Below, piece by piece: positions 7,620-20,199 of a stretch of DNA of 63,587 nucleotides. The notes beneath the pieces are model-generated. The model made no database searches. It had not been told where the DNA came from and was given only the letters and a program-made list of their open reading frames with translations. This DNA comes from Bacteroidales bacterium (GTDB lineage: Bacteria; Bacteroidota; Bacteroidia; Bacteroidales; VadinHA17): contig JANTHB010000008.1 of NCBI GenBank assembly GCA_024762655.1, positions 1 through 63,587 on the forward strand, read 5' to 3'. The translations under genes and the position numbers were made by a program. The first letter of the stretch is position 1, and the number at the start of each line of letters is the position of its first letter.

Positions 7620-8175
7620 GGTATTTGGAAAACGCAACAAATACTACCGTTCATCTGATCTATAACGCGAATTACTTAGTAGATAATAATATTTGTGTAT
7701 TCTTATATTGCAAATAGGACGCTATATTTCCAAACACCCCATTTATAAACCGCTGTATGCTAACATTTGAGAACATGACTGTAATATTGCAAATATTAAA
7801 AAACATTTGGAGAATGAGGTTCGATGAAATTAAACAGGCACGGATTAAATGATTTACAATACCTTAGCCCATTTACAAAATCTTTTGAATCATATTTACT
7901 TTCATGATCTTACCGAGATAAATACCTGAATTCAGGCAGACATCGGTTCAAGAAATCCAAAGGCCCTTCCCACAGATACTCTTATAAGGCCAGTAGCAGA
8001 AAATACAGCCTGGAAATATCTTCCCTTTGATAAAACATCAACACTCAGAAACACGGCATGTTAGCAACAGGCTGAAGAAATATTTCAGGCAAAATAACGT
8101 TTTCTTATTGATCATTCTTAATAAGAGGCCTGGCATTGAGCAGAAAGGAATTGAAATTATAAAGTTTAACAAAAT
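7620..8175. other. 556-base AT-rich stretch without a recognisable gene
   Basis: No convincing gene, tRNA or transposon end is visible. The sequence ATATTGCAAATA occurs twice, at 7705-7716 and 7784-7795, and the second copy lies in an inverted repeat (7782-7798, TAATATT-GCA-AATATTA). A 40-codon open stretch near 7908-8030, basic and without a start codon, may be a gene remnant; I could not identify it. Confidence 0.4.
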
Positions 8176-9420
8176 ATGCAAAATCGCATTGTAAACCATC
8201 TTGAGAACCCTGAAATGCTGGAGAAATTATTCCGGGAAAATAAAAATGCTTTCTCAAAAGCATTTGAAAACATTGCCATTGAAAATGATTCGGAATTGGT
8301 CAGGTATTGGAAGATAAGACTTTCCTATGAAGATGTAAATAAAAGGTCAGAAAACACAAAGGTCGGCCTGTTGTGGGTCATTCTTTTGTCTTTGGTCACA
8401 GGTATCCTGGTCAAACTCCCTGATCTTTTTACCCGGATTGATAAAAACTTCTTTTATACCAGAGACCTGGCCATCATCGTTTTCAATGGTATAATTCTTT
8501 TCACTTTTTGGCAAAACCGCCTGTTTAATCTTAAAAACCTTGCTGTTTACGCAACCATCCTGAGTGTGACAGCATTATTTATCAACCTGTATCCCAATAT
8601 GCAAAGTGATTCCATTATGTTATCCGCCATTTTCGTCCCGCTGCTATTGTGGTGCCTGTACGGACTGGCCTATACTTCATTTGATTTCAATGACACCAAC
8701 AAAAGAATGAACTTTTTACGATTCAATGGAGAATTACTCATTACAGCGGGACTCTTAATTATTGCAGGAGGTATTTTCTCAGCCCTGACCATTCAGTTTT
8801 TCTCCGTTATTGACATGCATATTGAAGATTTTTATTTTAATAATATTGCAATTTTCGGGGCGGTTGCTGTCCCCATTCTATCCATCTATCTCTTACAAGT
8901 ATATCCCGGCCTGACCAAAAAAATTGCTCCTGTTATTGCTAAAGTATTCGCGCCTATAGTATTGGTCACCATGACCGTTTACCTCATATCATTATTGTTT
9001 TCCAATAACCACATCCTGTATGACAGGGAGTTGTTATTACTGTTAAATGCCATGCTCCTGGCAATTCTGGCCATTATTGTATTTTCTGTTTCCGAACTTG
9101 ACAATTCAAAGAACAAAAACATCAATGTCCTCACATTATTTTTGTTATCATTGTTAGCGTTGATCATCAACGCCGTTGCACTATTCGCTATTCTGACTAG
9201 AGTCTCCCATGGCCTGACGCCGAACCGGACAGTGGTCCTGGGATCAAATATCCTGATTTTTATTCATCTTATCCTCATCGGAAAAAATTTATTAAAAACC
9301 TATTTTCTTCCGGATCAATCAGGAGAGGTGGAAAAATCAGTTACACAATATATAAACATCTACGCACTGTGGACCGTTTTCGTTATTTTTCTCCTGCCTT
9401 TCCTTTTTAAATTCAGATAG
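8176..9420 (+). CDS. DUF4153 domain-containing membrane protein
   Basis: 414 residues. A soluble N-terminal segment of about 65 residues contains RYWKIRLSYEDVNKRSENTKVG, typical of DUF4153 proteins. At least ten hydrophobic helices follow to the C terminus (FLLPFLFKFR). The protein is an integral inner-membrane protein of unknown function. It is the last gene of the AT-rich part and has no close partner: about 550 bases precede it and a large palindrome follows 130 bases after its stop. The start gives the full family N terminus. Confidence 0.75.
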   Translation: MQNRIVNHLENPEMLEKLFRENKNAFSKAFENIAIENDSELVRYWKIRLSYEDVNKRSENTKVGLLWVILLSLVTGILVKLPDLFTRIDKNFFYTRDLAIIVFNGIILFTFWQNRLFNLKNLAVYATILSVTALFINLYPNMQSDSIMLSAIFVPLLLWCLYGLAYTSFDFNDTNKRMNFLRFNGELLITAGLLIIAGGIFSALTIQFFSVIDMHIEDFYFNNIAIFGAVAVPILSIYLLQVYPGLTKKIAPVIAKVFAPIVLVTMTVYLISLLFSNNHILYDRELLLLLNAMLLAILAIIVFSVSELDNSKNKNINVLTLFLLSLLALIINAVALFAILTRVSHGLTPNRTVVLGSNILIFIHLILIGKNLLKTYFLPDQSGEVEKSVTQYINIYALWTVFVIFLLPFLFKFR

Positions 9421-9552
9421 GAATTGATAGGATGTGACGCCACCTTCCTTCCTCCCTCCGAACATTCCCGACCAAACCCGCATTAAAGGCGGGCATATCA
9501 CTCCAGTATTCCGGATACAAGGATCCAAATCATAACTAACTTCAAACACTTT

Positions 9553-9594
9553 ACAGACTCCTCCTACGTAGGCGCCTACGTAGGAGGAGTCTGT
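9553..9594. repeat. Perfect 42-bp palindrome with two CTACGTAG cores
   Basis: Bases 9553-9573 are the exact reverse complement of 9574-9594. Two CTACGTAG octamers lie at 9564-9571 and 9576-9583, 12 bases apart. The inner 22 bases (9563-9584) are identical to the centre of the palindrome near 63460-63495. The flanking arms differ between the two copies but stay complementary within each. There is no T-run, so it is not a standard intrinsic terminator. Confidence 0.95.
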
Positions 9595-9682
9595 GTGAAA
9601 AATATTTTACTACTGGGAATAAAACCCTTCATTAGGTTGTCTATAAAACAGATACTGAACCGGAACCAAGTAGTCATTACCC

Positions 9683-12526
9683 ATGACACTGAAGAAGTTT
9701 TTTTTAAGGGTTTTTATTTTTCTGACGGGGATACTTCCTCTGCGGGCACAATATAGTGTAACAGGAAGAGTTATGGATAAAACAGCTGGAAAACCGTTGT
9801 CAGATGCCCATATTATCCTGGAACATACCAGCGACACCCTGAAATATGCCGCTGTCAGTGACGGAAACGGGACCTTTTCCTTCTCCCGCATTCATCAGGG
9901 AAAATATCTCTTGCAGGTAATTTATCTGGGATACAAAACCTACCGGCAGCATCTGAATGTAGAACATGATACTCATCTCGGAGATATTTTTCTGGAGGCG
10001 GATTCATTGCACATTGGCGAAGTGACCGTAACCGGGCAGATCCCTATGGCCGAACAGGTAGGCGATACGACACAGTATAATGCCATGGCTTATAAAACAA
10101 CGCAGGATGCTTCGGCAGAGAACCTGGTAGAAAAAATGCCGGGGATCGTGATCGAGGATGGAAAAGTGCAGGCCCACGGAGAAGATGTGAAAGAGGTATT
10201 GGTGGATGGTAAGCCTTTTTTTGACCGCGACCCAATGGCAGCCCTGCGTAACCTGCCTGCCGAAGTGATCGAAAAAATTCAAATCTATGATAAACAGAGC
10301 GAACAGGCCGAGTTTACGGGTTTTGAAGACGGGAACACCCGCAAGGTTATGAACATTATTACACGCATCGGCATGCGTAACGGCACTTTCGGCAGGATGT
10401 ATGCCGGTTATGGTACCGACAACCGCTATATGGCCGGAGGAAACATCAATAAATTTAAGAAAGCCCGGCGTATCTCCGTCGTAGGACAATCAAACAATAT
10501 CAACAAGCGGAACTTCTCTTCGGAAGACCTGTTAGGAGTCATGTCTGCCTCTCGTCTGAAAAATGCCGGACGGAGAAGGACCGGCGGAACAGGGGGCGGA
10601 AATCGAAGTATGGGAGGCTCTAATGCCGGCGATTTCCTCGTCGCCCCACAGAATGGCATCACGCAGACCCATGCTCTGGGCGTTAATTATACGGACGAGT
10701 GGGGGAAAAAAGTTGAGATTGCCGGAAGCTACTTCTTTAACCGAACCCATAATACAGCGTCACAACGAACCAACCGTAATTACATCTCCGATCGTGATTC
10801 GGGCCAGGTTTACTCCGAACAGGAAGAAACCGGGAGCATCAATACGAACCACCGCTTTAACCTTCGTCTTATTTACAAAATCAACGAAAATAATTCAATC
10901 CTTTTCCGACCCAGGCTGACGCTGCAATATAATGACGGCACCTCGGATATATCCGGCCAGACCTACGATGTGCAAAGGATGATCAACCAGACTGACAATT
11001 CTTTTTCCTCCCGTCTGAACGGGTTAAACTATTCCGGGATTCTCCTTTTCAGACACAAATTCAAAAAGAAAGGCCGTACCTTTTCAATCAACATCAATTC
11101 GGGGTACAACCAGTCCGGCGGGGAGAATGCCATCTATTCCATCAACAGGTTTTACAAAGATACGGTGTTTCAGGATATAAGTAACCAGCAGGCTACCCTC
11201 GACGCCAACGGGTGGAACATACAAACCAACCTGATGTATACCGAACCTTTGGGAAAAAGAAGCATGATAGAAGTTCATTATCAGCAATCTTACCGGCCCG
11301 GCTTCTCAAACAAGGAAACCTGGAACTACGATCCGGCCGATGACGGATATACGCTCCTGGACACCTTGTTATCCAACAGATTTGACAGCCGCTACGCTAC
11401 CAGTGAGATAGGAACCGGTTATCTGTTTCACCAGGGAAAACTGAATATCACTACACGTATCTCGGCAGAATCATCCCATCTGGAGAGAGAAGAGACTTAT
11501 CCTGCGGTACAACAGATTACCAACCGTTATCTTAAACTGCAGGGGTTGGTCCTGCTACGTTACCGTATGGGATTGGGAAAAAACCTTAACATTGTTTACC
11601 GCACCAACACGTCCCCACCTTCGGTATCACAGATGCAGGAAGTCCTCGACAATACCGATCCATTGCATCTGAAGATAGGAAATGCAGGCTTATCTCCTTC
11701 TTTCAAACATAATCTTTTTTTCCGCTATTCCACCGTTAACCGGAAGACCTCCTCCATTTTCTTTGTTTTCCTCAACGGAAGCATGGAACGCAACGCTATC
11801 GTTTCCCAGACCTGGACCCCCCGACGGGACACCATCATTGCGGGGAACCTTATCCCTGGTGGCATACAGCTGACCCGGCCGGTAAATGTAAACGGGCAGT
11901 GGAGCGTCAGGAATTTCATCACTTACGGTTTCCCTGTACTGCCAATAAAATCCAATCTGAATTTGAATTTCTCGGCAAGTTACAACCGGACCCCCGGCTA
12001 TATCAACCAGAGTCTGAATATTTCAAGCAGCACCTCTTTCTCGACGGGGATTGTTCTCAGTAGCAATATCAGTGAAAACCTGGATTTCACCCTCTCTTCC
12101 AGAAGCAATTATCACCTCATCAGAAATTCCCTGCAAAAAAACAGCAACTATAACTACTTTTTACAAACCACCCGTGCCCGGCTGAAATGGATCTTCTGGA
12201 AAGGACTTACTTTTTCAACCGATGTTTCTCAAAAACTGTATACAGGTCTCTCCACCACCCTGGATCAGAACTATTGGATATGGAACCTGGGCTTCGGATA
12301 TAAATTGTTTAAAGACAAAAAAGGGGAAATTGCCCTGAATGTCTTTGACCTGCTGAACCAAAATCAAAGTATCAGCCGCAATACCATGGTCAACTATGTT
12401 GAAGATATTCAAACGGTAGTCCTGCAGCGTTTCGTCATGCTTACATTCAGCTATAATCTGAGGAGCTTCCCGGGAGCGGCTCCCCCTCCACCGGGACGTC
12501 CGCCGTTCAGGAGACTTGAACGGTGA
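9683..12526 (+). CDS. TonB-dependent-receptor-like outer membrane protein (OMP_b-brl_3 type)
   Basis: 947 residues. A signal peptide ends near LPLRAQ. Residues 25-105 are a carboxypeptidase-regulatory-like domain (VTGRVMDKTAGKPLSDAHI, ISVGYKT-type motif LGYKTYRQ). Residues 110-230 form a plug-like domain with VEKMPGIVIEDGKVQAHGE and EVLVDGKPFF, and the rest is a large beta-barrel. A glycine-rich stretch (RRRTGGTGGGNRSMGG) lies near residue 300. The C terminus carries a proline-rich tail, APPPPGRPPFRRLER, after the last strand. Such proteins sit in the outer membrane; their substrates are mostly unknown. It is a single gene with no SusD-like partner. Confidence 0.87.
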   Translation: MTLKKFFLRVFIFLTGILPLRAQYSVTGRVMDKTAGKPLSDAHIILEHTSDTLKYAAVSDGNGTFSFSRIHQGKYLLQVIYLGYKTYRQHLNVEHDTHLGDIFLEADSLHIGEVTVTGQIPMAEQVGDTTQYNAMAYKTTQDASAENLVEKMPGIVIEDGKVQAHGEDVKEVLVDGKPFFDRDPMAALRNLPAEVIEKIQIYDKQSEQAEFTGFEDGNTRKVMNIITRIGMRNGTFGRMYAGYGTDNRYMAGGNINKFKKARRISVVGQSNNINKRNFSSEDLLGVMSASRLKNAGRRRTGGTGGGNRSMGGSNAGDFLVAPQNGITQTHALGVNYTDEWGKKVEIAGSYFFNRTHNTASQRTNRNYISDRDSGQVYSEQEETGSINTNHRFNLRLIYKINENNSILFRPRLTLQYNDGTSDISGQTYDVQRMINQTDNSFSSRLNGLNYSGILLFRHKFKKKGRTFSININSGYNQSGGENAIYSINRFYKDTVFQDISNQQATLDANGWNIQTNLMYTEPLGKRSMIEVHYQQSYRPGFSNKETWNYDPADDGYTLLDTLLSNRFDSRYATSEIGTGYLFHQGKLNITTRISAESSHLEREETYPAVQQITNRYLKLQGLVLLRYRMGLGKNLNIVYRTNTSPPSVSQMQEVLDNTDPLHLKIGNAGLSPSFKHNLFFRYSTVNRKTSSIFFVFLNGSMERNAIVSQTWTPRRDTIIAGNLIPGGIQLTRPVNVNGQWSVRNFITYGFPVLPIKSNLNLNFSASYNRTPGYINQSLNISSSTSFSTGIVLSSNISENLDFTLSSRSNYHLIRNSLQKNSNYNYFLQTTRARLKWIFWKGLTFSTDVSQKLYTGLSTTLDQNYWIWNLGFGYKLFKDKKGEIALNVFDLLNQNQSISRNTMVNYVEDIQTVVLQRFVMLTFSYNLRSFPGAAPPPPGRPPFRRLER

Positions 12527-12695
12527 AAAAAGTTCTTGTCCGCTTATCCGATCGTTGCGGACACTCATCCTGAGTCTGCAGGGATGTATCCGTCACAGAA
12601 TAAACCCGGTATGCAAATAAAATATCATAACCTGTATGGTTCCGGATGCAAAGAACCGTACCCCTCCCGGATGAAATAAAAACCCGTACCGGCAA

Positions 12696-13190
12696 TTATT
12701 TTTTGGATTTGTTTTGCTCTGTGATACTTTTTTTTGGAGTAAAAGAAAGGGACACTGAATTAACGCAATGCCGTGTATTCTTATCGGTAAAACCTTCTCC
12801 AAGAAAAACATGTCCCAGATGAGCTCCGCAATGAGCACAAACAATTTCTATCCTCCTTCCGTCAGCATCAGGGATGCGTTTTACAGCCCCCTCAATTTCA
12901 TCATCGAAAGAAGGCCAGCCACAGTGCCCGTCAAATTTTGCATCTGATTTATACAAAGCCGCCCCGCAGCGCTTGCAATTATAGGTGCCTTCTTCAAAAA
13001 AATCATTGTACTTCCCGGTAAAAGGCCTTTCCGTTCCCTTATACACAATTATACGTTCTTCCTCCGGAGTCAACTTATTAAATTTCATGATTTTCCCGTC
13101 TTTTATTGAATCGTTTTCCGGAAAATCAGTATCCTGATAACCGGAAAAAGCAGATAAGAAAAATATCAATACAATATCAAAATAATTCAT
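12696..13190 (-). CDS. msrB: Secreted peptide-methionine (R)-S-oxide reductase MsrB
   Basis: 164 residues. A hydrophobic leader (MNYFDIVLIFFLSAFSG) is followed by the complete MsrB domain. The zinc cysteines are in CKRC and CAHC, the recycling cysteine in HCGWPSF, and the catalytic cysteine in RHCVNSVSL. The enzyme reduces methionine-R-sulfoxide in proteins, and the leader places it outside the cytoplasm, where it would repair oxidised envelope proteins. A short lysine-rich tail follows the domain. It is transcribed away from the beta-galactosidase gene, and the region between them holds the CTACGTAG triplet. An internal ATG at codon 35 could give a cytosolic form. Confidence 0.92.
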   Translation of the reverse strand: MNYFDIVLIFFLSAFSGYQDTDFPENDSIKDGKIMKFNKLTPEEERIIVYKGTERPFTGKYNDFFEEGTYNCKRCGAALYKSDAKFDGHCGWPSFDDEIEGAVKRIPDADGRRIEIVCAHCGAHLGHVFLGEGFTDKNTRHCVNSVSLSFTPKKSITEQNKSKK

Positions 13191-13273
13191 ATCTCTTTAA
13201 ACGTTCCAACCAGTAATATTATTTCTTCAATCCGATTTAAATGATTCTGTAAAATCAGATTAAAAAACTCATA

Positions 13274-13325
13274 CTACGTAGTTATAAAAAATCTCCTACG
13301 TAGATAAGATTGATTACCTACGTAG
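13274..13325. promoter_or_regulatory. Three CTACGTAG sites at exact 22-bp spacing
   Basis: The palindromic octamer CTACGTAG occurs at 13274-13281, 13296-13303 and 13318-13325. The 22-base step is about two helical turns, so all three face the same side of the DNA. The array lies between the divergent msrB and beta-galactosidase genes, 84 bases from the msrB start. It looks like an operator array, but the binding protein is unknown. Confidence 0.55.
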
Positions 13326-13442
13326 ATTTAAACAAAACCCCTTTTCCCGGACCAGGAAATCATCCGATATATGAGAAAATACATCTTGCTATAATGACAA
13401 AAACTTACCGGATGGACCCGGAAGGAAAAATCGCACACTCTG

Positions 13443-16671
<3,229 letters not shown>

Positions 16672-16685
16672 TAAAAATTTTCAGC

Positions 16686-17690
16686 ATGAAAAAAGAAAAG
16701 ATCCGTTGGGGCATCCTCAGCACCGCAAGAATAGGAACAGACAAAGTAATCCCTGCCCTGAGGGCAGGAAAATACAGTGAAATAAAAGCCCTCGCTTCCA
16801 GAGACATTGGCAAAGCCCGCAGGGTGGCCGAACGATTTTCCATCCCAAAGTTTTACGGTTCGTATGAAGCGTTGCTGAAGGACCCGGAAGTAGATGCCAT
16901 CTACAATCCGTTACCCAATCACCTGCATGTCCCCTGGACAGAAAAAGCAGTTCTGGCCGGAAAACATGTCTTGTGCGAAAAACCTATCGCTCCAACCTTG
17001 AAAGAAACGCTCCGTCTGCTGGATACCGTAAAAGCATATCCTCACATCCGGGTTATGGAAGCTTTTATGTATCGTTTTCATCCGCAATGGGACAAAGTCA
17101 GACAGATGATCGCAGAGGGAATGATCGGCAAGATACGTACCGTTATTTCCTCGTTCACTTATTTTAATGATGACCCTGAAGACTACCGTAACTACCGTGA
17201 ATATGGCGGCGGAGGCATCCTGGATATCGGTTGTTACAGCATCTCATCAGCCCGTTACCTTTTTGGAGAAGAGCCTCTGGAAGTTTACGGTATCCTGGAA
17301 AATGACCCTGCATTCCATGTGGACCGGCTGGCCTCGGTGGTGATGAAGTTTGAGCAGGGCACTTGTCTCTTCACCAGTTCCACCCAAATGTTTGACGATC
17401 AGTTCTTGCTGCTCACAGGAACCACCGGACAAATAAAACTGCCTCTTCCTTTTAACCCGCTACCGGATAAACCCGCAATCATCTATTACAAGAATGAACA
17501 GGGAGAAAAAATATTTAAGACAACGGCCGTGGATCAGTATATGCTGATGACGGATGCTTTTTCCCTTTCTATACTCGAAAACAAACCGGTACCCACGCCG
17601 TTGGAGGATGCACTGCATAATATGAAAGTGATAGAAGCGATTTTCAGGAGTGCCGGCAAGAAGCCGGTAAATCTGCAGGAAATTAAATAA
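16686..17690 (+). CDS. Gfo/Idh/MocA family oxidoreductase
   Basis: 334 residues. The N-terminal Rossmann domain starts with IRWGILSTARIGTDKVIPAL, and the family motif CEKPIAPT follows near residue 100. The C-terminal substrate domain has GGGGILDIGCYSISSARYLFGEEP, typical of the dehydrogenase/GFOR group. Members oxidise or reduce sugars and related polyols with NAD(P). The ATG at 16686 is the first start after the galactosidase gene and places the nucleotide-binding strand at the N terminus; the frame is open further upstream but antisense to no domain. Next to the beta-galactosidase, a role in galactose or other sugar metabolism is likely. Confidence 0.88.
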   Translation: MKKEKIRWGILSTARIGTDKVIPALRAGKYSEIKALASRDIGKARRVAERFSIPKFYGSYEALLKDPEVDAIYNPLPNHLHVPWTEKAVLAGKHVLCEKPIAPTLKETLRLLDTVKAYPHIRVMEAFMYRFHPQWDKVRQMIAEGMIGKIRTVISSFTYFNDDPEDYRNYREYGGGGILDIGCYSISSARYLFGEEPLEVYGILENDPAFHVDRLASVVMKFEQGTCLFTSSTQMFDDQFLLLTGTTGQIKLPLPFNPLPDKPAIIYYKNEQGEKIFKTTAVDQYMLMTDAFSLSILENKPVPTPLEDALHNMKVIEAIFRSAGKKPVNLQEIK

Positions 17691-17724
17691 CATTCCCGGA
17701 TCTGCTGCTTTTTTTCGACCTGCG

Positions 17725-20190
17725 TTATCCTTCCCGGATATACACCCTTTTCACGCGGGCCGATATCCCGGCCAGGATCTCGTAAGGGATCGTCCCCCCG
17801 AGACGGGCCAGCTCTTCGATCGGAGCATGATCCCCGAAGATCTCCACCGGGTCGCCTGCTTTGATATCGAGTCCCGTCACATCTGCCATACACATATCCA
17901 TACACACTTTCCCAATGACCGGCACCAAAGTGTCTTTCACAAATAGTTTCCCTTTCCGGTCGCTCAGGCTGCGCATCAGACCGTCGGCATAACCGACAGG
18001 GATTACCGCTATCGTCATCTCCCGCCGGGCTTTTTCCGAACGTCCGTAACCCACCGTATCCCCGGTCTTCACGCTTTTTACCTGTGTCACCACGCTCCTG
18101 AAGCGGCTCACGGTCCGCAGGCGTCCTTTCAGGGTTTCGCTGATGCCGTATATCCCCAGGCCGGGACGTACCATATCGAACTGTGCCTCCGGAAACCGTT
18201 CTATGCCTGTTGTATTCAGGATATGCCACAGCACCCTGTAACCCAAAGCCTCCTGTATCTGTCCGGCCGTCTCCCGGAATGTTGCGATCTGTTGCCGGGT
18301 AAAATCATCCTGTTCAGGTGTTTCGCTGGCGGCCAGATGAGAAAATACCGAACGGATATACAGCGTCTCCGTTTTCGTGATTTTTTCGATCAGTGCCCCG
18401 GTTTCCTCCGGCAGGAAACCCAGGCGGTGCATGCCGGTATCTATCTTCAGGTGTACCGGATAGTCCTGCAGGCCTGCCGACCCGAGTCTCCGTATAAAAG
18501 CCTCCATGATCTCCCTGTTGTATAACTCCGGTTCGAGCGAGTAGCGTATCATCTTATCGAAGGCCGATATCTCCGGATTCATCACCATAATGGGCAGCCT
18601 GATCCCCGCGTGCCTGAGCATGACCCCCTCATCGGCATAAGCCACTGCCAGGGAATCTACCTGCTGGTACTCGAGGGCCCGGGCGATCTCATAAGCTCCG
18701 CTGCCATAAGCAAAGGCTTTGACCATAACCATCAGACGTGTGCCCGGCCTCAGGAGGGAACGATATACATTGAGGTTATGCGTCAACGCATCCAGGTTTA
18801 CCTCCAGAACGGTTTGGTGCACCTGCTCTTCCAGCAATACGGAAATCCGTTCAAATGCAAAATCACGGGCTCCTTTTAACAGAATCACCTCATCCCTGAA
18901 CTCCAGTGAGGGCAGAAACTCCAATAAAGCTTCTGTCCCCGGATAAAATGACGACCCCTCAGGAAACAAATCTGCAAAAGCCGAGATATCGGGACCCACC
19001 CCGATAAATTTTCTGACACCGCCTTCTCTGATGAGTTCTGCCACATCCCGGTACAGACCGGCTTTCGGCTTGCCACTCTGCAGGATATCGGACAGGATCA
19101 CGGTTTTCTTCAGTTTGCTGTTTTGTTGCTTTAAAAAATCCAGCGCGATCCTCAGCGACTGCAGATCGGAATTATAGTAATCATTGATCAGCATACAGCC
19201 CCGCATCCCTTTCCTGAGCTCCATACGCATGGCTACAGGCTGTAACCCCGGCATGGCTTGCGCGATATATTCCGGTTCACACTGCAAATAAAACAACACC
19301 GTCCATACGTGGATCGCATTCTCCAAAGATGCCTCATCCGTAAAGGGGATGTTGGTCTCATATTCTTTTCCGCGGTATATCGCTTTTAGTTCCGTATGAT
19401 CTCCTTTTTTATCTATTGACAGAACCCTTACATCGGCATCCTCCCCGTAAGACCATGTAAACAACTGCATTTTCTTTTTTCCAAACTGCTTCCTGATCTT
19501 ATTATCTATCCAGGGGGTCTTACGATAAATCAAAACGCCGGCATTTTCAAAAAGGGTCAATTTTTCTTTCAGTTTCTCTTCCAAGCTGGTGAAATGTTCC
19601 TGGTGTGCTTCTCCGATGTTGGTCAGGACGCCTATATCCGGGCGTATCATCTGTTCTAGTCGTTTCATCTCTCCGGGTTGGGAGATCCCCGCTTCGATGA
19701 TGCCGTAATCATAGGTATTGTCCAGGAGCCACAGCGAAAGGGGAACCCCCACCTGTGAGTTATAGCTTTTCGGACTTCGCACAACATACTTCTTTCCCGC
19801 CAGGGCCTGTACCAACCACTCTTTGACGATGGTCTTGCCGTTACTGCCGGTGATGGCAATCAAAGGTTTCCGGAAGGATTTCCTGTGCATGGCCGCCAGT
19901 TGTTGCATGGCTTTGAGCGTATCCTCCACCTCAACAAAACAGGCACCGGGATAATCTTCAGGATGTTCCGGCAGACGGCTCACCAGAAAGTAACGCACCT
20001 GTTGCCGGTAGAGCATAGGGATGAAACGGTGACCGTCATGATGAGTCCCTTTCAGTGCTACAAACAAAGCTCCGTCCGGATAGACCACCCGCCGGCTGTC
20101 GGTCAGTATTTCCCGTACGGTACCGGTCCCTGTGCCGACCTGCTTCCCGTGTACCGCATCTGCAATTTCCTGAAGGGTATATTCCGCCAT
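17725..20190 (-). CDS. Bifunctional MurF ligase / alanine racemase
   Basis: 821 residues. Residues 1-440 are MurF (UDP-MurNAc-tripeptide:D-Ala-D-Ala ligase), with the ATP-binding motif ITGSNGKT near residue 113 and a three-domain Mur layout. Residues 450-821 are a PLP-dependent alanine racemase, with the cofactor lysine in VMVKAFAYGSG and later motifs HLKIDTGMHRLGF and VCMDMCMADVTG. The fusion joins production of D-alanine to the ligation step that uses D-Ala-D-Ala, and is known from Bacteroidota. The ddl gene for the intermediate step is at 41440. The thymidine kinase gene is 9 bases upstream on the same strand, so the two probably share a transcript. Confidence 0.93.
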   Translation of the reverse strand: MAEYTLQEIADAVHGKQVGTGTGTVREILTDSRRVVYPDGALFVALKGTHHDGHRFIPMLYRQQVRYFLVSRLPEHPEDYPGACFVEVEDTLKAMQQLAAMHRKSFRKPLIAITGSNGKTIVKEWLVQALAGKKYVVRSPKSYNSQVGVPLSLWLLDNTYDYGIIEAGISQPGEMKRLEQMIRPDIGVLTNIGEAHQEHFTSLEEKLKEKLTLFENAGVLIYRKTPWIDNKIRKQFGKKKMQLFTWSYGEDADVRVLSIDKKGDHTELKAIYRGKEYETNIPFTDEASLENAIHVWTVLFYLQCEPEYIAQAMPGLQPVAMRMELRKGMRGCMLINDYYNSDLQSLRIALDFLKQQNSKLKKTVILSDILQSGKPKAGLYRDVAELIREGGVRKFIGVGPDISAFADLFPEGSSFYPGTEALLEFLPSLEFRDEVILLKGARDFAFERISVLLEEQVHQTVLEVNLDALTHNLNVYRSLLRPGTRLMVMVKAFAYGSGAYEIARALEYQQVDSLAVAYADEGVMLRHAGIRLPIMVMNPEISAFDKMIRYSLEPELYNREIMEAFIRRLGSAGLQDYPVHLKIDTGMHRLGFLPEETGALIEKITKTETLYIRSVFSHLAASETPEQDDFTRQQIATFRETAGQIQEALGYRVLWHILNTTGIERFPEAQFDMVRPGLGIYGISETLKGRLRTVSRFRSVVTQVKSVKTGDTVGYGRSEKARREMTIAVIPVGYADGLMRSLSDRKGKLFVKDTLVPVIGKVCMDMCMADVTGLDIKAGDPVEIFGDHAPIEELARLGGTIPYEILAGISARVKRVYIREG

Positions 20191-20199
20191 ACTATCCGG

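Noticed and set aside
9553-9594. Rho-independent terminator
   Set aside because: The stem is perfect and has no loop, and no T-run follows on either strand.
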